From Proteiniphilum propionicum (GTDB lineage: Bacteria; Bacteroidota; Bacteroidia; Bacteroidales; Dysgonomonadaceae): a stretch of DNA of 64,000 bases. Below are positions 30,203 through 37,840 of the stretch, one piece after another (position 1 is the stretch's first letter; each line of letters starts with the position of its first letter). The notes beneath the pieces were generated by a model. The model was not told the origin of the DNA. It did no database searches and saw only the letters and a list, made by a program, of their open reading frames with translations. The translations under genes and the position numbers were made by a program. The stretch lies in assembly GCF_022267555.1 (NCBI RefSeq), contig NZ_CP073586.1, forward strand, positions 868,001 to 932,000, read 5' to 3'.

Positions 30203-30206
30203 AATT

Positions 30207-30971
30207 ATGACACTTTCACTTGAATGGTTGGCAAATGCAAGAGGCATTATGCGAAAAATCGAAGAAACACAGCTCGAGAACATTAAAAATGCTGCAACTG
30301 CAATGGCAGATAGTATAGAAAAAAACAGATGGGTGCATACATTCGGCTGTGGACATGCCACGATACCCGTAGAGGAAATGTATCCGCGCATCGGTGGCTT
30401 TGTAGGATTTCATCCAATGGTAGAGCTACCAATGACTTTCTTCACCGGTATAACCGGACAGATGGGAATCCATCAGTTCTTGTTTCTTGAAAGAGCGGAA
30501 GGTTATGGTGACGCGATCATGAAAGCATATAACTTCAGTAATGAAGATTGTATATGGATTTTTTCACACACGGGGATTAACAATGTAAACATAGATGTGG
30601 CGCTTCATGCGAAGAAACTGGGACTGAAAGTAATTGTTTATGGATCTGCTGTAGAAGCCAAGGGCAAAGTAACCCGTCACAAAAGCGGAAAAACACTTTT
30701 CGAAATCGCCGATATTGTTGTTGATTCGTGCGTTCCGGTGGTAGATGCCTCGGTTGTTCTAAAAAATCACCAAGACAAAATAGGACCGGTATCTACTCTC
30801 GCTTTTGTCACATTAGTGTGGATGACCGTGACTAATGTTGCAGAAATTTTGGCAGACAGAGGTGTAAAATTATTCATCCATCCGTCACACAATGTTCCAG
30901 GCGACACCACGGCTCAGGAACGGTTAGATGCATGTCTTTCCGAATATAAGCGCCGAGTTTCATCGGTCTAG
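30207..30971 (+). CDS. SIS-domain sugar-phosphate-binding protein
   Basis: A 254-residue cytoplasmic protein with a sugar isomerase (SIS) fold, similar to the UPF0309/SIS_2 group. The phosphosugar-binding loop FGCGHATIPVEEMYPR follows a helix at about residues 45-60, and WIFSHTGINNVNIDVALHAKKLGLKVIVYGS is the typical second strand-helix unit. The group acts on phosphorylated sugars such as amino-sugar phosphates, which fits a partner of the ROK kinase. The ATG at 30207 is the first codon not belonging to the IS. A GTG at 30195 inside the IS is in frame but is only IS terminal sequence. Because of the IS the gene must now be transcribed through the element or from a promoter at its end. Confidence 0.82.
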   Translation: MTLSLEWLANARGIMRKIEETQLENIKNAATAMADSIEKNRWVHTFGCGHATIPVEEMYPRIGGFVGFHPMVELPMTFFTGITGQMGIHQFLFLERAEGYGDAIMKAYNFSNEDCIWIFSHTGINNVNIDVALHAKKLGLKVIVYGSAVEAKGKVTRHKSGKTLFEIADIVVDSCVPVVDASVVLKNHQDKIGPVSTLAFVTLVWMTVTNVAEILADRGVKLFIHPSHNVPGDTTAQERLDACLSEYKRRVSSV

Positions 30972-31002
30972 AGAACAATAACATCGGTCTAGAGAACAAT
31001 AA
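30961..31002. repeat. perfect 21-bp tandem duplication across the SIS stop codon
   Basis: Positions 30961-30981 are repeated exactly at 30982-31002. The first copy contains the TAG stop of the SIS gene. The protein end is unaffected. It is most simply a slippage or repair scar, perhaps recent because no base differs. Confidence 0.8.
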
Positions 31003-31397
31003 CAAAGGAACTTTTTATCTGAAAGGCGATTTATGTAGATAATATTCAATCATTGAGCAGAATTTCAAGAAAGATTTAAATTATCCAGGTCAACGATCTG
31101 ATAAATACCTTTTGTATGCCAATTTACAAAAACATTGTCCTATGTTGGTAACTTAGACTGATTTTGAAAAAGATCAGAATGACAACTACCAGGCATTGAT
31201 AACCTGTCCAGCCCTTCATCATCCCAGATATCATTGATAAAGCATTTGAAAACAGGCAAGTTGCATGACCTTTGCCAGATAGAAATTACTTTTATGTAAA
31301 GAAACGAAACTGCTGACCGGTTAAAATTTAAGTAAAAAGATTGTGCTACTGATATAATGTTTCGTCGTTATGTTGTAAATTTGCTTTTCTAAACGAT
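31003..31397 (+). other. gap between the SIS and metallophosphoesterase genes
   Basis: No gene can be supported. A Bacteroidetes -7 box TAAATTTG at 31376-31383 lies 14 bp before the metallophosphoesterase ATG, but no -33 TTTG is at the right distance. The short distance would give an almost leaderless transcript. Confidence 0.35.
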
Positions 31398-32309
31398 ATG
31401 GACAGAAGAGATTTTTTAAAAAGATTATCAGGGGGGATTTTATTAGCAACTTTACCTTGTCATTATTCCTGTAAAATACTTACACGCTCTTTGCGTTTTG
31501 GTATTGTTTCCGATATCCACTATGCAGATCGGGAACCTTGGGGTACAAGATTTTATAAAGAATCTATCGCCAAGCTTCAACATGCGATTGACCTTTTTAA
31601 TAAAGAAGATTTAGATTTTATTATTGAATTGGGTGATTTAAAAGACCAGAATATTCCAGGCAATAAAGAAGAAACGATAGGATTCCTGAAAAAAATTGAA
31701 TCTGTTATTAAATCATACAAGGGTCCGTCCTATCATGTTTTGGGCAATCATGATATGGATTGCATTTCAAAAGAAGATTTCCTGCAATACACATCTAATC
31801 CAGGAAATGCAGATAAAAAAACATATTATTCTTTCGATGTTCGAAATATTAGATTCATTGTACTCGATGCCAATTTCAATGAAGACGGGACTCCCTATGA
31901 CAGTGGAAATTTTGACTGGACACAAGCTTATTTGCCGAAAGAACAGTTAGAATGGCTCAGCCTTGAACTTAAAAAGGATGACAAGTACGTTGTTGTTTTT
32001 ATTCATCAGCTTTTGGATAGTTTTTCCGACATCTACGAATCGGTGTGCGTAAAAAATGCAAATGAAGTGATTGCTCTTTTGGAAAGTCGAAAAAATGTAT
32101 TGGCAGTATTTCAGGGCCATCATCATGAAGGGCATTACAGTTTCCGAAAAAATATTCACTATTGCACAATAAAAGGTATGATTGAAGGAGAGTTGCCCGA
32201 CAACAATAGTTTCGCAATAGTTGAAATTCATCCGAATTATGACATTTCCATCTCAGGCTTTTACAGTTATGCCTGTAAAGAGATGAAACACTTTCAATTT
32301 GGCGAATAA
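31398..32309 (+). CDS. exported metallophosphoesterase
   Basis: A 303-residue calcineurin-like phosphoesterase with all five metal motifs: SDIHYAD (Asp39, His41), ELGDLKD (Asp80), GNHD (Asn117, His118), FIHQ (His193) and GHHHEGH (His231, His233). The N-terminus DRRDFLKRLSGG is a Tat-type twin-arginine signal, followed by a hydrophobic run and cysteines (TLPC at 21 and HYSC at 25) that might be lipidated. It should act outside the cytoplasm on a phosphomonoester or phosphodiester. It stands alone between PUL2 and the sulfatase pair. Confidence 0.85.
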   Translation: MDRRDFLKRLSGGILLATLPCHYSCKILTRSLRFGIVSDIHYADREPWGTRFYKESIAKLQHAIDLFNKEDLDFIIELGDLKDQNIPGNKEETIGFLKKIESVIKSYKGPSYHVLGNHDMDCISKEDFLQYTSNPGNADKKTYYSFDVRNIRFIVLDANFNEDGTPYDSGNFDWTQAYLPKEQLEWLSLELKKDDKYVVVFIHQLLDSFSDIYESVCVKNANEVIALLESRKNVLAVFQGHHHEGHYSFRKNIHYCTIKGMIEGELPDNNSFAIVEIHPNYDISISGFYSYACKEMKHFQFGE

Positions 32310-32361
32310 GTTTTGATGTTCAAGAAGTCTGTAATCTGAAAAACAAATCCACTGTAATAGA

Positions 32362-32640
32362 ATGGATCAGCTGGATTCATGGCCGGGAATCGATCAGTAC
32401 GGACGCGATTATGTTGTTGATGAATCTTCCTCACTGACGATACGAACATGTGACTGGAAATATACAGAACCCAATAACGGTAGTGCATGTTACAGGCTTG
32501 CCAATACAGAACTGGGGAACAGACAGATCAGCTCTACGATATGAGCTCAGAAAAGAATGAATTTTAAAACGTTACACATAAAAACGAACTGATACTGCGA
32601 TTTATGAAGCAGATACTGTGAAATGAGGAGAACAAAGGGA
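32362..32640 (+). pseudogene. 3' remnant of a sulfatase gene
   Basis: The translation WPGIDQYGRDYVV, SSLTIRTCDWKYTEP and RLANTELGNRQ matches the C-terminus of the sulfatase encoded at 34138-35694 (LGIDPDGRDYVI, HDWKYIEP, RLTNTELGNRQ). After GNRQ a small deletion shifts the frame; DQLYDM, a stop, and then NELILRFMKQIL continue the homology. The first three quarters of the gene are missing. It is therefore a broken paralogue, not a small protein. Confidence 0.85.
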
Positions 32641-32696
32641 ATATGCAATTTCCAATTTTTTAATGTAACTTTAAAAATGAATAAGAACGTAACAAT

Positions 32697-34097
32697 ATGA
32701 ATAACAATTTTTTTGCCGCAGGGATTTCCTTAGCTGCATTTGTACCAATCATTGCCCAACAAAAGCCAAATGTGGTATTTATCGTTGCAGATGATTTAGG
32801 GTATGGCGACTTGAGCTGTTTTGGCCAGGAAAAGTTTCTGACTCCCAACATAGACAGGTTGGCATTAAACGGAACCCGTTTTACACGAACCTATTCCGGT
32901 ACAACAGTGAGTGCTCCCTCGCGAGCCAGCCTGATGACAGGATTGCACACCGGACACACGCCCATTCGCGGGAACAAGGAAATAAAACCTGAAGGCCAGT
33001 TTCCTCTGCCGGCAGGAACATTCACTTTATTTCACCTGTTTAAGAATGCAGGCTATACCACCGGTGCATTTGGGAAATGGGGGCTAGGACAGCCTGGTTC
33101 TACGGGAGATCCTAACAATCAGGGCGTAGACGATTTTTTTGGATATAACTGCCAGCTGCTGGCCCATAATTACTACCCCGATCACTTATGGCATAACCAA
33201 CAGCATGTGAATCTTCCCGAAAATGACAACGGTCAGTTTGGTTCTTTTTCGCAAGACCTTATTCAAGGAAAAACGCTGGAGTTCATTGATAACCACAGTA
33301 AAAATCCGTTTTTCCTCTTCGTCCCGATGGTCCTTCCGCACGCCGAACTGGTTGTGCCCGAAGATTCCATCATACAGAAAATAAGAGGAAAGTTTGATGA
33401 AGAACCGTATAAGGGTACCGATTCCGGTCCCGCTTTCAGAAAAGGCGGTTATATGTCGCAGGAATATCCGCGAGCTACATATGCCGCCATGGTAATGCGA
33501 ATAGATATGTACGTGGGACAGATTATCGAGAAGCTTAAAGAAACGGGAGTGTATGAGAATACTTTAATCATTTTCACAAGTGACAACGGCCCGCATTGTG
33601 AAGGTGGAGGCGATCCGGACTTTTTCAACAGCAATGGCATCTACCGGGGATATAAACGTGATCTGTATGAAGGTGGCATTCGTGTTCCAACAATTGTTTC
33701 GTGGAAGGGGAAAGTACCGGCAGGTAAGAAAAGTGATTTCGCCTTTGCATTCTGGGATTACATGCCTACATTTGCCGAGCTGCTGGAACGTGCAACACCC
33801 GGCAATACAGACGGGATAAGCGTTCTACCTGCAATATTGTGCAAAGAGGGACAGAAAGAACGTGATTATTTCTATTTTGAATTTCAGGAGATGAATGGAA
33901 AACAGGCCGTCATCAGAGGAGACTGGAAGCTTATACATCAAAATATCCGCAAAAACCCGGTATTTGAGCTGTATAACCTCGCTTCAGATCCTTCGGAGAA
34001 CCATAACATCGTTTCACTCTATCCTGAAATTGCCATTGAAATGAAAGAAATAATGAAATCAGCCAGGACTGAGGACCCTAATTGGCCGCTATTTTAA
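32697..34097 (+). CDS. sulfatase, S1 family, serine type
   Basis: A 466-residue exported sulfatase. A signal peptide ends near PIIAQ (about 21). Metal-binding Asp32-Asp33 (ADDLGYGDLS) and the activation motif SAPSR at 72-76 are clear; Ser72 would be turned into formylglycine by an anaerobic sulfatase-maturating enzyme. FGKWGL (Lys127) and TSDNGPH later in the chain complete the active site. It probably removes sulfate esters from glycans in the periplasm. The next sulfatase starts 40 bp downstream, so they are likely co-expressed. The sulfate position cannot be predicted. Confidence 0.92.
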   Translation: MNNNFFAAGISLAAFVPIIAQQKPNVVFIVADDLGYGDLSCFGQEKFLTPNIDRLALNGTRFTRTYSGTTVSAPSRASLMTGLHTGHTPIRGNKEIKPEGQFPLPAGTFTLFHLFKNAGYTTGAFGKWGLGQPGSTGDPNNQGVDDFFGYNCQLLAHNYYPDHLWHNQQHVNLPENDNGQFGSFSQDLIQGKTLEFIDNHSKNPFFLFVPMVLPHAELVVPEDSIIQKIRGKFDEEPYKGTDSGPAFRKGGYMSQEYPRATYAAMVMRIDMYVGQIIEKLKETGVYENTLIIFTSDNGPHCEGGGDPDFFNSNGIYRGYKRDLYEGGIRVPTIVSWKGKVPAGKKSDFAFAFWDYMPTFAELLERATPGNTDGISVLPAILCKEGQKERDYFYFEFQEMNGKQAVIRGDWKLIHQNIRKNPVFELYNLASDPSENHNIVSLYPEIAIEMKEIMKSARTEDPNWPLF

Positions 34098-34137
34098 AAA
34101 CATTATCAGTTTGATCATAAATATAAACTTAAGACTT

Positions 34138-35694
34138 ATGACCCACCAATCAATGAGATCAATTCTAACTTTCGGAGCCTGTATAGCATTGCCGGCAACG
34201 GCACAGGATGGAACTCGCGAACCTTTGAATGAGAGACCCAACATAGTGCTGATCTACGCAGATGATCTTGGGTACGGCGATCTGTCTTGCTACGGTGCTA
34301 CACGAGTACAAACACCTAATGTAGATGCACTGGCTACAAACGGCCTGCGATTCCGCAATGCTCATTCTGCTGCAGCAACCAGCACACCATCGCGTTACGG
34401 ATTATTTACGGGTGAATATCCGTGGCGAAGGAACGATACGGGAATTGCTGCAGGCGATGCGGCACTGATAATTAAGCCACATCGTTTCACATTGCCCAGG
34501 ATGTTCCAGGAAGCAGGCTACACAACAGCAGCCGTTGGAAAATGGCATTTGGGAATGGGAGCCGAAAACGGCAAACAAAATTGGAACGAACGTGTTGCGC
34601 CGGGACCGGCGGAAATAGGGTTCGACTACTCCTACATCATGGCAGCAACGGGAGATCGTGTACCGTGTGTTTATATGGAAAACCAACGCGCCGTTAACCT
34701 CGACCCGAACGATCCCATATCTGTAAGCTATACTAATAACTTTAAGGGCGAGCCAACCGGAAAAGAAAATCCCGAATTGGTATACAAACTTCGTCCAAGC
34801 CTCAATCACGGCCATAATATGAGTATAGTCAACGGAATTTCGCGAATAGGGTATATGAAAGGTGGAAAATCGGCGCTATGGGAAGACGAAAACATTGCCG
34901 ACAGCATCACGATACATGCGGTAAGATTTATTGAAAAGAACAAAGAGAAACCGTTCTTCCTATATTTCGGGACTAACGACATACACGTACCTAGATTCCC
35001 CCACGAACGCTTCAGGGGAAAAACCGAAATGGGACACCGCGGCGATGCAATCGTTCAGTTAGACTGGTCAGTAGGAGAGATAGTACGAGCTCTGAAGGAA
35101 GCTGGCATCTTCGAAAACACACTGATCATAGTCACCAGTGACAATGGACCCGTGGTAGACGATGGTTATATGGACGAGGCCGTGGAGAAACTGATGGACC
35201 ACAAGCCCTGGGGACCGTTCCGCGGCGGCAAATACAGCACCTTCGAAGCAGGAACAAGAGTCCCTTTCGTAGTGCACTGGCCGGGAAATGTGAGGGAGGG
35301 TGTCTCCGATGCGCTGGTATCGCAGATAGACATGCTAGGGACAATGGCGTCGCTGATAGGCAGGGAGAATGGAAGCAGTATCCCGGAAGACAGCCGGAAT
35401 CAACTACCCGCATGGCTGGGGATTGATCCGGACGGCCGGGATTATGTTATAGGTGCAGCTTCCTCTCTGACGATTCTCACCCACGACTGGAAATACATTG
35501 AACCAAGCAACGCCAGTCCTTATAACAGGCTCACCAATACCGAGTTGGGGAACAGGCAGGCAGACCAGCTCTACGACATGCGTTCAGACAGGGGTGAGTA
35601 CGATAACGTGGCGGAGAAAAACAAACTGATTTTGCGCTTTATGAAGCAGATACTGGAAGAAGAGAAAAGCAAAGGTATGGGGCTCAATCTCTGA
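34138..35694 (+). CDS. sulfatase, S1 family, serine type
   Basis: A 518-residue sulfatase from the ATG at 34138; a TTG at 34111 would add nine residues before the signal peptide (core SILTFGACIALPATAQ) and is unlikely. It has ADDLGYGDLS for metal binding, STPSR (Ser about 82) as the activation site, VGKWHLG for the active-site lysine and TSDNGPVVDDG for metal binding. It resembles secreted arylsulfatases of S1. A decayed paralogue of its C-terminus lies upstream at 32362-32640, so this sulfatase type was once present twice. It is the second gene of a sulfatase pair ahead of PUL3. Confidence 0.92.
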   Translation: MTHQSMRSILTFGACIALPATAQDGTREPLNERPNIVLIYADDLGYGDLSCYGATRVQTPNVDALATNGLRFRNAHSAAATSTPSRYGLFTGEYPWRRNDTGIAAGDAALIIKPHRFTLPRMFQEAGYTTAAVGKWHLGMGAENGKQNWNERVAPGPAEIGFDYSYIMAATGDRVPCVYMENQRAVNLDPNDPISVSYTNNFKGEPTGKENPELVYKLRPSLNHGHNMSIVNGISRIGYMKGGKSALWEDENIADSITIHAVRFIEKNKEKPFFLYFGTNDIHVPRFPHERFRGKTEMGHRGDAIVQLDWSVGEIVRALKEAGIFENTLIIVTSDNGPVVDDGYMDEAVEKLMDHKPWGPFRGGKYSTFEAGTRVPFVVHWPGNVREGVSDALVSQIDMLGTMASLIGRENGSSIPEDSRNQLPAWLGIDPDGRDYVIGAASSLTILTHDWKYIEPSNASPYNRLTNTELGNRQADQLYDMRSDRGEYDNVAEKNKLILRFMKQILEEEKSKGMGLNL

Positions 35695-35906
35695 AAATAT
35701 TCATACATAAAATTATAAATTAATAGCAACAACAACTTTCAGCTGAGAACAATCCCAATGGATAGAATAATACATTTTAACCTTGGTATATAAGAAATAA
35801 TGAATAGCAAGAACTGGAAAAATTATTAACCGGGTTTATGCCCACAAAAAAGAGGCTTGCATAAAACAATAGCATGTTTCATTATTTGAAAAGGGAATGT
35901 TAATGA

Positions 35907-35937
35907 TTGTGTGGTAGCTGAAAACAGACTATTTTTG
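35907..35937 (+). promoter_or_regulatory. Bacteroidetes-type promoter upstream of the PUL3 sigma factor
   Basis: TTG at 35907-35909, a 20-bp spacer and TATTTTTG at 35930-35937 fit the consensus, 40 bp before the sigma ATG at 35978. The rest of the 283-bp gap after the sulfatase contains no gene I can support. Confidence 0.55.
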
Positions 35938-35977
35938 CTCGTGGATAAAAATATGATTCGACATCAATAATCAGAAA

Positions 35978-36550
35978 ATGTACGACGAGAAACTTCTTTT
36001 GAAACAGTTGCAACAGGGTGATGAGAAGGCATTCACGTCGTTGTTCAGGAAGTATTACAGGGATTTGGTGATGTTTGCCGGTTCCTATCTTCCTGAGAAA
36101 GATTGTTGTGAAGATATAGTGCAAACAGTTTTTGTTAATGTGTGGGATAAACGAAAAGATTTGAATTACGAAGTCTCTTTAAGATCTTTTTTACTGACTT
36201 CCGTAAAAAATAGTTGCTTGGATGAGTTGCGCCATAGAAAAGTGATAACAAAGTACCAACAGAACTACGATATATTGTGGAATAGCATGGATGTGTCAAC
36301 AGAACAGCATGTCCTTTATTCCGAATTGAAATCTCATCTTGATAAGGCGTTGTCACTGTTGCCAAAAAAGCAGAGAAAGGTGTTTGAAATGAGCCGCTTG
36401 CATGGAACAAGGTACAAGGATATTGCACGTCAGCTGAACATATCGGAGCGGACCGTAGAAGACAGAATAGCGAAAACGATGAAATCACTTGTCAATTACT
36501 TGAAAGATTATCTCCCTTTTCTGTTTATTTTACATTTTTTACAATCATGA
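35978..36550 (+). CDS. ECF-type sigma factor of PUL3
   Basis: A 190-residue ECF sigma factor. Region 2 lies at about 20-75 (YYRDLVMFAGSYL, CCEDIVQTVFVNVWDKR) and region 4 at about 128-178 (YKDIARQLNISERTVEDRI). It has the hydrophobic C-terminal tail (LPFLFILHFL) seen in PUL sigma factors. It heads PUL3 and lies 70 bp before the anti-sigma gene. Confidence 0.92.
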   Translation: MYDEKLLLKQLQQGDEKAFTSLFRKYYRDLVMFAGSYLPEKDCCEDIVQTVFVNVWDKRKDLNYEVSLRSFLLTSVKNSCLDELRHRKVITKYQQNYDILWNSMDVSTEQHVLYSELKSHLDKALSLLPKKQRKVFEMSRLHGTRYKDIARQLNISERTVEDRIAKTMKSLVNYLKDYLPFLFILHFLQS

Positions 36551-36620
36551 CAAATGTGGAATATTGATTATGGCACGTCTCTTTAATGTATAAAGGTAAT
36601 TAAAAACGTAACATTAAAAA

Positions 36621-37634
36621 TTGACTAAAGAATTTGACATATTAGTTGCAAAAGATTTTGAGGGAACCCTAAGCGACGAAGAAAAGGAAAGGCTGAGCGA
36701 GTTGTACAATCAAAACGACTCTTTCAGGCACCTTTATGTCAGCTACAAAAACATACGGTCTGTCACTCATCCTCCATTTAACCCCGATTCTATAGATCTT
36801 GGGGCAGCAGAACGTTCCGTAATACGACAGATTCACAAACACAAAAGAAATGCACATTCACAATTTCTTGTCTGGTGGCAGAAGATTGCTGCAATCCTGC
36901 TAATCCCTCTGCTTGCTGTGACTCTCTATTTGTGGATGAATAAAAGACAAGGGGAAGCTCAGGCAGAATTGATTCACGTTGTCACATCCTTACCGGGAAC
37001 ACGCTCAAAAGTTAATCTTCCTGATGGTTCTGAGGTCTGGCTGAATTCAGGCAGTACCCTTACATATCTACTTGATTTCAATAAAAAAGAGAGAAGAACC
37101 ATTATTGAGGGAGAAGGATATTTCATTATAGATGCAAATCCAGATAAACCTTTTTACATCTCAACCAATGGGATAGAGGTAATGGTTACCGGAACGGAAC
37201 TGAATGTGGAAGGATACCCGGGTGACAGCCTCAAAAGGGTAATCCTGGCCAGCGGAAGTGCAGCTGTTACAACAAAGGGTAATAAAACAATCTCTCTTAA
37301 ACCCGACCAATGCTTCACACTCAATACGCTTACCGGTCAGACTGCACTCAAAACCACTGATGCAGCTCTCTACGGCAAATGGAAAGATGGTATCCTCGCC
37401 TTTAGGGATGAGACACTTGAAAACGTATTCAAACGAATAGGGCGTACATTCAACGTGAATATACGAGTAACAGACTCACGTTTGGCTGCACATAAATACA
37501 GGGCTACCTTTGAGGATGAAAGCCTTCAGCAGATTTTAGATGCCATACAACTCTCTGCACCTATCAAATATAATTATTTTAAGCAGAATAATGGAGGCCG
37601 AAATTATGAGATAATTGAGGTCTGTCATAATTGA
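36621..37634 (+). CDS. FecR-type anti-sigma factor of PUL3
   Basis: A 337-residue anti-sigma factor starting at TTG 36621; no ATG precedes the conserved N-terminus. One membrane helix lies at about 88-106 (KIAAILLIPLLAVTLYLWM). The FecR domain follows at about 120-220 (LPDGSEVWLNSGSTLTY, GEGYFII) and DUF4974 at about 255-330. It should transmit the state of the next SusC to the preceding sigma factor. The usual GEAFF motif is altered to GEGYF. Confidence 0.9.
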   Translation: MTKEFDILVAKDFEGTLSDEEKERLSELYNQNDSFRHLYVSYKNIRSVTHPPFNPDSIDLGAAERSVIRQIHKHKRNAHSQFLVWWQKIAAILLIPLLAVTLYLWMNKRQGEAQAELIHVVTSLPGTRSKVNLPDGSEVWLNSGSTLTYLLDFNKKERRTIIEGEGYFIIDANPDKPFYISTNGIEVMVTGTELNVEGYPGDSLKRVILASGSAAVTTKGNKTISLKPDQCFTLNTLTGQTALKTTDAALYGKWKDGILAFRDETLENVFKRIGRTFNVNIRVTDSRLAAHKYRATFEDESLQQILDAIQLSAPIKYNYFKQNNGGRNYEIIEVCHN

Positions 37635-37654
37635 TATTTTTATTGAAGCGTCAC

Positions 37655-37678
37655 CTTATCTCTTTTCCTGTTGATAAG
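37655..37678 (+). other. hairpin in the FecR-SusC gap of PUL3
   Basis: CTTATC at 37655-37660 pairs with GATAAG at 37673-37678. GCG before and CGC after can extend the stem past a 4-nt bulge. It is weak, and is listed because the other two PULs have a hairpin at the same place. Confidence 0.3.
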
Positions 37679-37840
37679 CGCCATGATAGAAATCGATGGA
37701 ATGTGGATTTAAGTTATTACCACTTACCTGAAATGTTAAAAATAGAATTAGAATGTGGATTTTTCCAAACAGCACGTCTTATCCTATAGCAAGTGCAAAC
37801 ATTAATTAATCTATTTAATTACATTAATATTTTTTAACTT

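Noticed and set aside
30195-30206. GTG start for the SIS gene within the IS end
   Set aside because: Those codons are the IS terminal repeat; the ATG at 30207 is part of the original gene.
32362-32544. Separate 60-residue protein
   Set aside because: It is a fragment of a sulfatase C-terminus with continued homology after the stop.
4300-37800. Shared ECF promoter motif before the three susC genes (CGTG/CGTC-like words)
   Set aside because: Short words such as ACGTGC, CGTGCC and ACGTCTTATCC recur upstream of susC, but their spacing and context differ too much to call a motif by eye.
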